Assembly: GCF_900167935.1 (NCBI RefSeq)
Contig: NZ_FUYL01000005.1
Coordinates: 1 to 64,000, forward strand
DNA: 64,000 bases
Origin: Maribacter arcticus
GTDB taxonomy: Bacteria; Bacteroidota; Bacteroidia; Flavobacteriales; Flavobacteriaceae
Direction of reading: 5' to 3'
In this document: positions 46,477 through 53,721 of the stretch, one piece after another
Position numbering within the stretch: the stretch's first letter is position 1
Layout: every line of letters starts with the position of its first letter
Program-made: the position numbers and the translations under genes
Notes under the pieces: model-generated
Databases searched by the model: none
Told to the model about the DNA's origin: nothing
Seen by the model: the letters and a program-made list of their open reading frames with translations, nothing else

Positions 46477-47076
46477 ATGTTTAGCGAATTTGCGTTTTCA
46501 ATTTTTAATAATAGTATCGAAAAATATCACATTAAAGATGATGTGTATCAGATTTTTGAGAACCCATATTCTAAAGATCAAATTGAACATCTTCTTTATC
46601 GAAAGAACTGGATAGATACTGTTCAATGGCATTACGAGGATATTATTCGAAACCCTGAGATTGATCCACAAGATGCTCTTGTCTTAAAACGTAGAATTGA
46701 TGTGAGCAACCAAGACAGAACTGATTTGGTTGAATTTATAGATGGTTACTTTTTAAATAAATACCAATCGGTAGATGTTACGCCTACGGCAACTATAAAT
46801 ACCGAAAGCCCTGCTTGGGCTATAGATCGCTTGTCAATTTTGGCATTAAAAATATATCATATGAACGAAGAAACTCACCGTTCAGATGCTTCTAATGAAC
46901 ATAAGCAAAAGTGTCAAACTAAGTTGAATATACTTTTAGAACAAAAGAAGGATTTATCCTTAGCTATTGACCAATTATTGGTAGATATTGAGAATGGCAA
47001 TAAATACATGAAGGTATATAAGCAGATGAAAATGTATAATGATGAGGAACTAAACCCCATCTTACGTGGCAAATAA
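46477..47076 (+). CDS. DUF4254 family protein
   Basis: The product is 199 residues, soluble and helical, with a conserved W-H-Y-E-D-I-I-R...D-P-x-x-A-L segment and a long C-terminal helical hairpin. DUF4254 proteins are often encoded directly before GT9 heptosyltransferase-like genes in Bacteroidota, as here, with an 11-base overlap. That points to a role in LPS core or glycan assembly. Biochemical function unknown. Confidence 0.83.
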   Translation: MFSEFAFSIFNNSIEKYHIKDDVYQIFENPYSKDQIEHLLYRKNWIDTVQWHYEDIIRNPEIDPQDALVLKRRIDVSNQDRTDLVEFIDGYFLNKYQSVDVTPTATINTESPAWAIDRLSILALKIYHMNEETHRSDASNEHKQKCQTKLNILLEQKKDLSLAIDQLLVDIENGNKYMKVYKQMKMYNDEELNPILRGK

Positions 47077-48118
47077 TAACCCTGTACATATTTTGGTCAT
47101 ACGCCTTTCTGCTATGGGAGATGTTGCTATGACTGTCCCTGTTATTTTAGGTATATGTAAAAAATATCCATCGGTTAAGATTACCGTTCTAACCAAAACT
47201 TTTATGGGGCCTATTTTTTCTGATATACCCAATGTATCAGTTTTTAATGCTGACGTAAAAGGAAAGCATAAGGGAATATTGGGACTTTGGAAATTATACA
47301 AAGAGTTGGCAAATCTTCAAATTCATATGGTCGCTGATCTTCACCATGTATTACGTAGTAGCATATTAAAAAAGTTTTTTAAACTTAGGGCGATTCCATT
47401 TATTCAAATAGATAAAGGGAGGGATGAAAAGAAAAAGCTAATAGACCCTAAAAGAGTAAAATTAGAACCATTAAAATCCACTTTCAAGCGTTATTCAGAA
47501 GTTTTTGAGAAGCTTGGGTATACAATTTCTGTTAATGAAATGGTTGTATTGTCTAAAAAATCATTACCAAAAGACTTCGTTCATTTAAAAGATAATCAAG
47601 AACAGTTACTTGTGGGAATCGCCCCATTTGCAGCGTTTAAGGGAAAAATGTATCCTTTAAATTTAATGAAAGAAGTTGTTAATGAATTAAATAATACTAA
47701 TAAATATAAGATTATATTATTTGGAGGTGGCCAGCAAGAAGTCGAAATTCTTAGTACTTGGGATAATCAGTTCAATAATGTATTTAGTGCAGCTGGTAAA
47801 CTTTCGTTTTCAGCCGAATTAAGTTTAATTTCAAACCTTAGACTTATGTTGGCAATGGATAGTGGAAACGCTCATCTAGCAGCAATGTTTGGTGTGCCAA
47901 CAGTTACATTATGGGGAGTAACCCATCCTTATGCCGGATTTTCCCCTTTCGGACAGTCAAAGGACAATGCGTTATTAGCGGATAGAGTTCAATATCCGTT
48001 GATTCCTACTTCTATCTACGGGAACAAGTTCCCAGCGGGTTATGAAAATGTGATGAGTACCATTCAACCTACTAAGGTTGTTCAAAAAATCATCGAGGTA
48101 ATTAACAATAATGTTTAA
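47066..48118 (+). CDS. Glycosyltransferase family 9 (heptosyltransferase-like)
   Basis: The product is 350 residues with a GT-B fold. Motifs are I-R-L-S-A-M-G-D-V-A-M-T-V-P-V near the start, V-A-D-L-H-H-V-L-R-S, G-I-A-P-F-A-A-F-K-G-K and the C-terminal A-M-D-S-G-N-A-H-L-A-A-M-F-G-V-P-T-V-T-L-W-G. GT9 enzymes add heptose or related sugars to LPS inner core in the cytoplasm. Translation is coupled to the DUF4254 gene. It converges with tetR across 11 bases. Confidence 0.9.
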   Translation: MANNNPVHILVIRLSAMGDVAMTVPVILGICKKYPSVKITVLTKTFMGPIFSDIPNVSVFNADVKGKHKGILGLWKLYKELANLQIHMVADLHHVLRSSILKKFFKLRAIPFIQIDKGRDEKKKLIDPKRVKLEPLKSTFKRYSEVFEKLGYTISVNEMVVLSKKSLPKDFVHLKDNQEQLLVGIAPFAAFKGKMYPLNLMKEVVNELNNTNKYKIILFGGGQQEVEILSTWDNQFNNVFSAAGKLSFSAELSLISNLRLMLAMDSGNAHLAAMFGVPTVTLWGVTHPYAGFSPFGQSKDNALLADRVQYPLIPTSIYGNKFPAGYENVMSTIQPTKVVQKIIEVINNNV

Positions 48119-48129
48119 CATAAATTATT

Positions 48130-48747
48130 TTAAACTGTTATTGGTTTTGCCTCAATACTTTTGAAATATTGACGTAATTGTGTCATGAATCTATATTTTT
48201 TTGCACTTGGTGATAATCCCGTCATTAAAATTCGTACTCCGAAATAAGAACTCATTAAAAATGTTGCCACTGCTTCACAATCTACATGACGGTCTAAGTA
48301 ACCATTAAATTTTCCTTTTTGTAATGCAGAAATCAGATTAACTTCCCAAACGGTAACAATTTCATTTAAGTGGTACATGATTACCTCGTTCTTACCATTG
48401 AATTCGGTAAGAAAGTTACTCAGAATACAACCAAAATCCATTTCATTATGAACGGCAGTTTCCATAGCTTCATCAAAACAGTTAGTTATTAAGGTTAATG
48501 GATTTTCGTGCCCTTCAATAGGTTCTATTAAACTACTATATACTTTACGAGCAAGTAGGTTTTGAATTATTTGCACAAAAAAATCTTCTTTAGAATCAAA
48601 ATGGTAATAGAATGCTCCTTTTGACAATTCTAATTTTTTAAGAATATCATCTACACTTGTATTATAATATCCTTTAGCATAGAATAATTCTAGCCCTGTT
48701 GTTTGCATTCGTTGCATGGTGGCCATGCGTTTTAGACTTTTGTTCAT
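48130..48747 (-). CDS. TetR family regulator, NemR-like
   Basis: The product is 205 residues. The helix-turn-helix (T-S-V-D-D-I-L-K-K-L-E-L-S-K-G-A-F-Y-Y-H-F, about 30-50) is standard TetR. Cysteines occur at 90, 107 and 157. Cys 107, in F-G-C-I-L-S-N-F-L-T-E-F, falls where I recall the NemR sensor Cys 106. NemR and related TetR proteins respond to electrophiles or oxidants through thiols. An inverted repeat AGACCAACTGGTCT sits 23 bases upstream of the start, so autoregulation is likely. It is next to the arsenosugar operon, and the three thiols could sense trivalent arsenic (inference). Start at 48747; Met 8 and Met 11 are alternatives. Confidence 0.88.
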   Translation of the reverse strand: MNKSLKRMATMQRMQTTGLELFYAKGYYNTSVDDILKKLELSKGAFYYHFDSKEDFFVQIIQNLLARKVYSSLIEPIEGHENPLTLITNCFDEAMETAVHNEMDFGCILSNFLTEFNGKNEVIMYHLNEIVTVWEVNLISALQKGKFNGYLDRHVDCEAVATFLMSSYFGVRILMTGLSPSAKKYRFMTQLRQYFKSIEAKPITV

Positions 48748-48769
48748 AATATATAGATTTGGGTAAATC

Positions 48770-48783
48770 AGACCAACTGGTCT
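48770..48783. promoter_or_regulatory. TetR operator candidate 1 (tetR promoter)
   Basis: AGACCAACTGGTCT has perfect 6-base arms around a 2-base centre. It lies 23 bases upstream of the tetR start and contains a minus-strand TTG that could be the -33 element of tetR. It has the AGACC-n4-GGTCT pattern I recall for NemR-type repressors. Confidence 0.7.
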
Positions 48784-48896
48784 ATATAAAGAACTTCCTT
48801 ATTGTAAAAAGCTTTAGTTTTTATAGATGAAGGTGTCTTAATTTTCGTTGAACGTACAATTTACCGTCATAAGGCAAGCTTTAAACAAGAGTCAAC

Positions 48897-48910
48897 AGAC
48901 TAGGCGGTCT
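48897..48910. promoter_or_regulatory. TetR operator candidate 2
   Basis: AGACTAGGCGGTCT has AGAC/GTCT ends in the same 14-base spacing (flanked by C and G, giving CAGAC/GTCTG). It lies 150 bases upstream of tetR and 59 bases past the arsenosugar operon terminator. Confidence 0.55.
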
Positions 48911-48968
48911 GTTTAAGTGTGCTGAAAAAGAGGTGATTAGCGCGTAAAAGCGTAAATTTTGTAATACT

Positions 48969-49001
48969 AAAAACCGCTCGAGGTCGTACAGCGAACGGTT
49001 T
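48969..49001 (-). terminator. Terminator of the arsenosugar operon
   Basis: On the minus strand AAACCG-TTCG ... CGAG-CGGTTT forms a two-part stem around an 11-base loop, followed by a short T-run. It lies 29 bases past the arsM stop. Confidence 0.7.
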
Positions 49002-49029
49002 ATAATATATTCAAATTAGGATATTGAAT

Positions 49030-49998
49030 TTAACAGCACCCACCTCCATCATAATGGAAAGTAGATTCACTTATAAACACATCTTCTCTATCTAAGGAAG
49101 CAAGTGCTCCTGCGGTTTTATCACAAATAGCCAAAGGCTGGTTTTTTAATAATATATGACCTTTCTTATCGTCAAAATAATCTTCAGTACCATAATAAAT
49201 GGCTGCTTTACCCGTAAACACACATGGTCCGTCTTCTGGCATAGGGTCTTTTATAGCGGCAACTTCAATAGATTCAATGTAGATTAATTCATCTGTTGGA
49301 TACGCATTTGGAGCTAGTATTCTGTAAGGTTTTCTAGCTCTAATTTCTATGGTTCCAAAACCTACATCGGTTAATGCCTTTATATAATCTTTTATAGGAA
49401 TACTTCCGCTTAAACAAAGAGCTCTTAACCTATCATCACTTCGTAATGCCTCGTTCATTTGTTGTTCACAAGTTGGATCGCTCATGACTAATTTTCCATG
49501 AGGCTTCAAAACCCTATACATCTCTTCAATAGCGCGTTTTAAATCTTTGGCCTTGAATATATTGAATAGACAGTTTTGAGCTGCTACATCGATTGTATTG
49601 TCCTTTACAGGCAGATTAAGGGCGTCACCTTTCTTTAAATCGACATAATCTGATTTGAACCAGTCGTTTTCTTCTTCAGCAACTTTAAAGTTTTTTCTAC
49701 TAGCCTCAAGCATTTCATCTACCACATCAACGCCAACTACACCACCTTTTTGACGATTAAAATAGGAGAATTGTAATAATTCCATTCCTCCACCAACACC
49801 TACATATAACATTTTCGGGTTGTTAGAAAGATCTCTTGCATGAACCGTGCTTCCACAGCCATAGTTCATTTCTTGCATTATTTTAGGAATCTTTAAACCG
49901 GGTAATTCCCAAATAGGATTTGTGGTACAACACAAACCTACATCTGGTGTAAGAGCTGCTTCTTTGTAAAGATTATTTGTAGCGTCTAAATAACTCAT
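49030..49998 (-). CDS. arsM: Arsenosugar biosynthesis arsenite methyltransferase ArsM
   Basis: The product is 322 residues, a class I SAM methyltransferase with Y-V-G-V-G-G-G-M-E-L-L (65-75) for SAM. Cys 143 in Q-N-C-L-F-N and Cys 195 in A-L-C-L-S-G correspond by position to the As(III)-binding pair of ArsM enzymes. Cys 23, 24 and 48 may complete the thiol relay. The protein ends in G-G-G-C-C, typical of the arsenosugar (formerly rSAM/selenodomain) subgroup. It would convert arsenite to mono- and dimethylarsenite in the cytoplasm, giving the substrate for ArsS, which is encoded 12 bases upstream. Last gene of the operon. Confidence 0.9.
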   Translation of the reverse strand: MSYLDATNNLYKEAALTPDVGLCCTTNPIWELPGLKIPKIMQEMNYGCGSTVHARDLSNNPKMLYVGVGGGMELLQFSYFNRQKGGVVGVDVVDEMLEASRKNFKVAEEENDWFKSDYVDLKKGDALNLPVKDNTIDVAAQNCLFNIFKAKDLKRAIEEMYRVLKPHGKLVMSDPTCEQQMNEALRSDDRLRALCLSGSIPIKDYIKALTDVGFGTIEIRARKPYRILAPNAYPTDELIYIESIEVAAIKDPMPEDGPCVFTGKAAIYYGTEDYFDDKKGHILLKNQPLAICDKTAGALASLDREDVFISESTFHYDGGGCC

Positions 49999-50010
49999 AT
50001 GTCTATATTT

Positions 50011-51066
50011 TTATGCTACAGTTCCTTGACAGCTGCTACCAGCGCCTGCCGTACAACCATAACAATGTTGTGATATTATTATATTTCTATCGTTCAATAA
50101 ATCTTCGTTGTAATCTTTAATATGTTTAACCTTGCTAGCAACTTTTAAATCTAACATTTGATTAAAGTCGCAGTCATATAGCCAGCCATCCCAACTTATT
50201 GAAATGGTATTGGTACACATTACATTTGCTACTGCTGCCGGATTGTAAGCTTCCACTAAAGCATACATATAATCCTCATAATTTTCTGAGGCTATCAAAT
50301 AATCTAGAAAACGGGCTATAGGCAGGTTTGTAATAGCGAATAGGCTATGAAATTGAATATCAAAATCTTCTTTAAGCGCTTTTTTGAAATCTTTTTCCAT
50401 TGCTACTTGATCTCCTGGTAAATAAGCACCAGAAGGATTATACACCAAGTCTAGTTTTAATTCACTGCCGGGCATACCGTAACCTCTTTCATTTAGTTCT
50501 TGAAGTGCCTTTATCGATTTATCAAAAACTCCATCACCTCGTTGCTTATCCGTTTTGCCTCGTGTATAATGAGGCATAGAAGAAATTACATGTACATTGT
50601 GTTTCTTAAAGAAATCTGGCAAGTCGTAGTACTTTTTATTTGCGCGGATGATGGTCAAATTCGAACGGACAATAAAATCCTTTATTCCTGCTTTTGCCGC
50701 CTCTTCAACAAACCATCTAAAATCAGGATTCATTTCTGGCGCACCACCAGTTAAATCTAAGGTATGGGCTCCTGTATTTTTAATGACTTCCAAACACTGG
50801 ATCATGGTCTCGCGAGTCATTATTTCTTTACGATCTGGACCTGCATCTACATGGCAATGCTCACAAACTTGATTGCACATATAGCCTACATTAATTTGTA
50901 GAATTTCCAATTTTTTAGGTCGCAGTGGAAAATGCCCTATTTGAGCAATCTTATCCTTGAAATAAGGCAACTCGCCATCAGCAAAAATTCCGCCGTTCAG
51001 TATTTCAAGTTGCTTGTTGGAAATTGCTAAATCGTTTCCTTTTGCTTTTAATGATTTTGTAGCCAT
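50011..51066 (-). CDS. arsS: Arsenosugar biosynthesis radical SAM protein ArsS
   Basis: The product is 351 residues. The radical SAM cluster motif is C64-x3-C68-x2-C71 (G-Y-M-C-N-Q-V-C-E-H-C), followed by L-D-L-T-G-G-A-P-E-M-N. The C-terminal C-Y-G-C-x7-C motif (335, 338, 346; C-Y-G-C-T-A-G-A-G-S-S-C-Q-G) is the family hallmark and has selenocysteine in some relatives, Cys here. ArsS is reported to couple the 5'-deoxyadenosyl radical to dimethylarsenite, giving 5'-deoxy-5'-dimethylarsinoyl-adenosine, the arsenosugar precursor. A heptamer tandem repeat precedes the ATG. It is cotranscribed with arsM. Confidence 0.93.
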   Translation of the reverse strand: MATKSLKAKGNDLAISNKQLEILNGGIFADGELPYFKDKIAQIGHFPLRPKKLEILQINVGYMCNQVCEHCHVDAGPDRKEIMTRETMIQCLEVIKNTGAHTLDLTGGAPEMNPDFRWFVEEAAKAGIKDFIVRSNLTIIRANKKYYDLPDFFKKHNVHVISSMPHYTRGKTDKQRGDGVFDKSIKALQELNERGYGMPGSELKLDLVYNPSGAYLPGDQVAMEKDFKKALKEDFDIQFHSLFAITNLPIARFLDYLIASENYEDYMYALVEAYNPAAVANVMCTNTISISWDGWLYDCDFNQMLDLKVASKVKHIKDYNEDLLNDRNIIISQHCYGCTAGAGSSCQGTVA

Positions 51067-51070
51067 TTTA

Positions 51071-51105
51071 TTCAGTATTCAGTATTCAGTATTCAGTATT
51101 CAGTG
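51071..51105. repeat. Heptamer tandem repeat before arsS
   Basis: Five copies of TTCAGTA (the last is TTCAGTG) run head to tail and end 5 bases from the arsS start codon. On the coding strand the leader reads repeated ACTGAAT. Confidence 0.9.
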
Positions 51106-51146
51106 CCAGAATTTTATAACTGCCAACTGTTACCCAACGCTGTATA

Positions 51147-52352
51147 CTACATTGATAATTTATCGTATTTATTCATCATCTGTACGCCATGTACCAAGGT
51201 TGCACCGCTTTCAATTGCAGCACCAACATGAACTGCTTCCATCATTTCTTCCTTCGTAATTCCTTTTTGTAATCCGTCTTTGGTATAGGAATCAATACAA
51301 TAAGGACATTTAACAACATGGGATACTGCTAAAGCAATTAGAGACTTCTCTCTTACACTTAGTGCGCCTTCTTCGAAAACCTTACTATAATAGTCGAAAA
51401 ATTTAGTTCCTAGTTCTTCACTCCATTCTGTTATTTTTCCAAATTTTCTTAAATCTGCTGGATCGTAATATGTATCTGCCATTTTTTTCTGAGTTTTAGT
51501 TTGTGTTGTATTTTTTTGCTTTTGATTAAAATATATCGGGATTCCTTGCCCCATTTTTTCCACTTCGGGGAGTATTTCCATGTTGTCCCAAATGCCTGAA
51601 GTAAGTGTGTCTCCGTATGCTTCGGGCAAATGGTTCTTGTACATTAATTTTTGTGCGGTTTCTGCGTCATATTCAAAGGATTGATGAGTATAGGTTACTT
51701 CACCATCAACAATGTCCAGAATCATATACCAAACTCTGGTTGTGCCATCATTTGCCGGCATACCTATAACACCAGGATTCAGCCATAGATTACCTTTAAT
51801 GGACTGATGAAAGGGTAAGCCGCAATGACCCGCAACAATAATATCGCTATTGGTCTCTATAAATGCATTTTGCTTACTAGCATCTGCATTTGAGGCAAAC
51901 ACGAACTCAGAGGTATTACCGTAGTTACCGTGAACTACCGTAATTTTTTTGTTCCCATAATCAAAACTGATATACTCTGGTATTTTATTCATCCAGTCTA
52001 AAGACTGTTGAGATAGATGACCTTTAGTGTACGGAAACCACATTTTCGAAAAATCATCACAGCGGCTTCCACTCTTAAAATCGCAACCACAATCTTCACT
52101 ATCATTTGCCAATTGTAACTCAACATTACCTGCAATACTCAGCGCACCCCATTTTTGGAATAATTGAACTGTTTCTTCTGGTTGGGCACAATAGCCTGTA
52201 ATATCGCCAGTGCAAATACAATTCTCTGCAGCAACACCATCTTCATTAGCGATAGAAATCAATTTTTCTAACGCCTGTAGATTGCTATATACACCGCCAA
52301 AAAGCAACAGCTTTCCAGTTTTAGTGCCAATATGTTTTATTTCTTTATCCAT
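51147..52352 (-). CDS. Calcineurin-like phosphatase fused to AhpD-like arsenosugar-associated protein
   Basis: The product is 401 residues from ATG 52352 (M-D-K-E-I-K-H-I-G), a better start than 52394, and overlaps the symporter gene by 16 bases. Residues 1-270 are a YfcE-like metallophosphatase, but motif I reads F-G-G-V-Y-S-N where D-x-H is normal and the last motif G-H-C-G where G-H-x-H is normal; G-D-I-T-G, G-N-V-E and V-H-G-N remain. A Cys cluster (C-G-C-D-F-K-S-G-S-R-C) follows. After a Gln/Thr/Lys linker comes an AhpD-like domain of about 111 residues starting M-A-D-T-Y-Y-D-P (ATG at 51482) with C-P-Y-C. AhpD-like proteins accompany ArsS in many genomes (TIGR04169 group). Their chemistry here is unknown. 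Confidence 0.85.
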   Translation of the reverse strand: MDKEIKHIGTKTGKLLLFGGVYSNLQALEKLISIANEDGVAAENCICTGDITGYCAQPEETVQLFQKWGALSIAGNVELQLANDSEDCGCDFKSGSRCDDFSKMWFPYTKGHLSQQSLDWMNKIPEYISFDYGNKKITVVHGNYGNTSEFVFASNADASKQNAFIETNSDIIVAGHCGLPFHQSIKGNLWLNPGVIGMPANDGTTRVWYMILDIVDGEVTYTHQSFEYDAETAQKLMYKNHLPEAYGDTLTSGIWDNMEILPEVEKMGQGIPIYFNQKQKNTTQTKTQKKMADTYYDPADLRKFGKITEWSEELGTKFFDYYSKVFEEGALSVREKSLIALAVSHVVKCPYCIDSYTKDGLQKGITKEEMMEAVHVGAAIESGATLVHGVQMMNKYDKLSM

Positions 52353-53677
52353 GTTGGTATTATATATACAAGTAGGCAACAAATAATGCCCCAAAAATTA
52401 ATCCAAAGTAAATCGGCATACTTTCCAGTTGTAAAAATAAGTGCTTCAGGAAACCAATTGAAAATCAAAAGAAAACCAAAGAATATTCCACTAAACACAC
52501 TTAAATGAAAACTTATTTTAGGAGCTTTTCCTCTCCAAAAAAGAAAAACGGGAGTCAAGCCAATAACCATAGTGCCACTAATAGTTGTGGCCGACAGTAT
52601 TTCTGCATTTAAGAATACAGGTATAGTACCTAAAATTGCAATCACCACCATTGACGATCTGCCAAACTTAAGTGACGTTCCGAATTTTAAGTCAATAGCC
52701 ACTAGTTTTGAAAAGGATGAAAAGGTAGAATCTAGTGTAGATGCCGCCGAGGTTATCATTATGAAATTGATAACCAATAAAATTACAACACCGAATGCTT
52801 TACCCACTTCTACAGCAGCCTGACCTTGCATACCTTGCGATTGCGCATAGACACCAATGACGCTAAACAGGATAATACATATCGCTCCTAGAATACTAGC
52901 CCATAGAAAACTTTTCAATGTTACTTTCGGGCTGCTAATAAATCCACGATCAGTTAAAACCGGATCATGAAATGGATAACTGAAGGATTGTAATAATGCG
53001 GCAAGCAATAAATTTAATCCTGTTTCGAACGACCAGACTCCGGAATTAGCTATTTCTGTAACAGTTGTTGATGTTGTTTTTCCGAAAATAGTGAACAATA
53101 TTACCGCCAAAAGAATAGTGAAAAGCCCCATTTGGATAACATCGGTAAAAATAGAACTACTCATGCCTCCTTTTAATACATAAGCAAGGGTCAGCCCTGT
53201 AAACACTAAAATGGACCAATAATATGACGATGTACCTGCTGGACCAAAATAGGAACCAATGACCATAGTGTTACTCCATACTTCATTAAATAAACGAATG
53301 GCAATCAAAATAGAAAATACGGTGACAGCAGATTTTCCGAATTTACTGGATAGAAAATGGTGTATGCTTGTGTACTTTCCGTGTAATCGCATTCTATAAA
53401 TAACCAAGCCAGCTACAGCGAAGGATAGGTAATAACCCGCATAAGCAACTCCGCCAACAATACCAAAATCTAAACCTAAATTAGCGGCGTTCGTAATACT
53501 CTTGGCGAATATCCATGAGATTATTAAACTACCCATGAGCATAAACGTATTGGGTAGTTTCTTTTTTTGAACTGCCTTAAAAAACTGATTCGTGTCTTTT
53601 GCCCATGGGGAAAGTAAGAACAGCACCAAACTTGATGCTATAATTAAACTCCATTGCCAAATTTTTACTTCAGTCAT
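52337..53677 (-). CDS. Sodium:solute symporter family transporter
   Basis: The product is 446 residues with about 12-13 membrane helices. The SSF family features are a conserved second-helix segment (I-I-S-W-I-F-A-K-S-I), L-A-Y-V-L-K-G-G-M-S-S-S-I-F-T-D-V-I-Q (the LKGG-x-T-D-V-Q signature) and A-A-S-T-L-D-S-T-F-S-S. It would use the sodium gradient to take up a small solute through the inner membrane. Placement between susD and the phosphatase gene makes an outer-to-inner membrane uptake route likely. The substrate is unknown. Its leader has four GGAG-containing heptamers. Confidence 0.87.
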   Translation of the reverse strand: MTEVKIWQWSLIIASSLVLFLLSPWAKDTNQFFKAVQKKKLPNTFMLMGSLIISWIFAKSITNAANLGLDFGIVGGVAYAGYYLSFAVAGLVIYRMRLHGKYTSIHHFLSSKFGKSAVTVFSILIAIRLFNEVWSNTMVIGSYFGPAGTSSYYWSILVFTGLTLAYVLKGGMSSSIFTDVIQMGLFTILLAVILFTIFGKTTSTTVTEIANSGVWSFETGLNLLLAALLQSFSYPFHDPVLTDRGFISSPKVTLKSFLWASILGAICIILFSVIGVYAQSQGMQGQAAVEVGKAFGVVILLVINFIMITSAASTLDSTFSSFSKLVAIDLKFGTSLKFGRSSMVVIAILGTIPVFLNAEILSATTISGTMVIGLTPVFLFWRGKAPKISFHLSVFSGIFFGFLLIFNWFPEALIFTTGKYADLLWINFWGIICCLLVYIIPTWIKK

Positions 53678-53693
53678 TTAATATTTTGTTTTT

Positions 53694-53721
53694 CTCCAAA
53701 CTCCAAACTCCAAACTCCAAA
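53694..53721. repeat. Heptamer tandem repeat between susD and the symporter gene
   Basis: Four copies of CTCCAAA end flush with the susD stop codon. On the coding strand this is repeated TTTGGAG, so four GGAG Shine-Dalgarno-like units lie before the symporter ATG, the last about 13 bases upstream. Confidence 0.9.

Noticed and set aside
51071-51105. Short repeats resembling a CRISPR array
   Set aside because: Seven-base units with no spacers; a simple tandem repeat, no cas genes.
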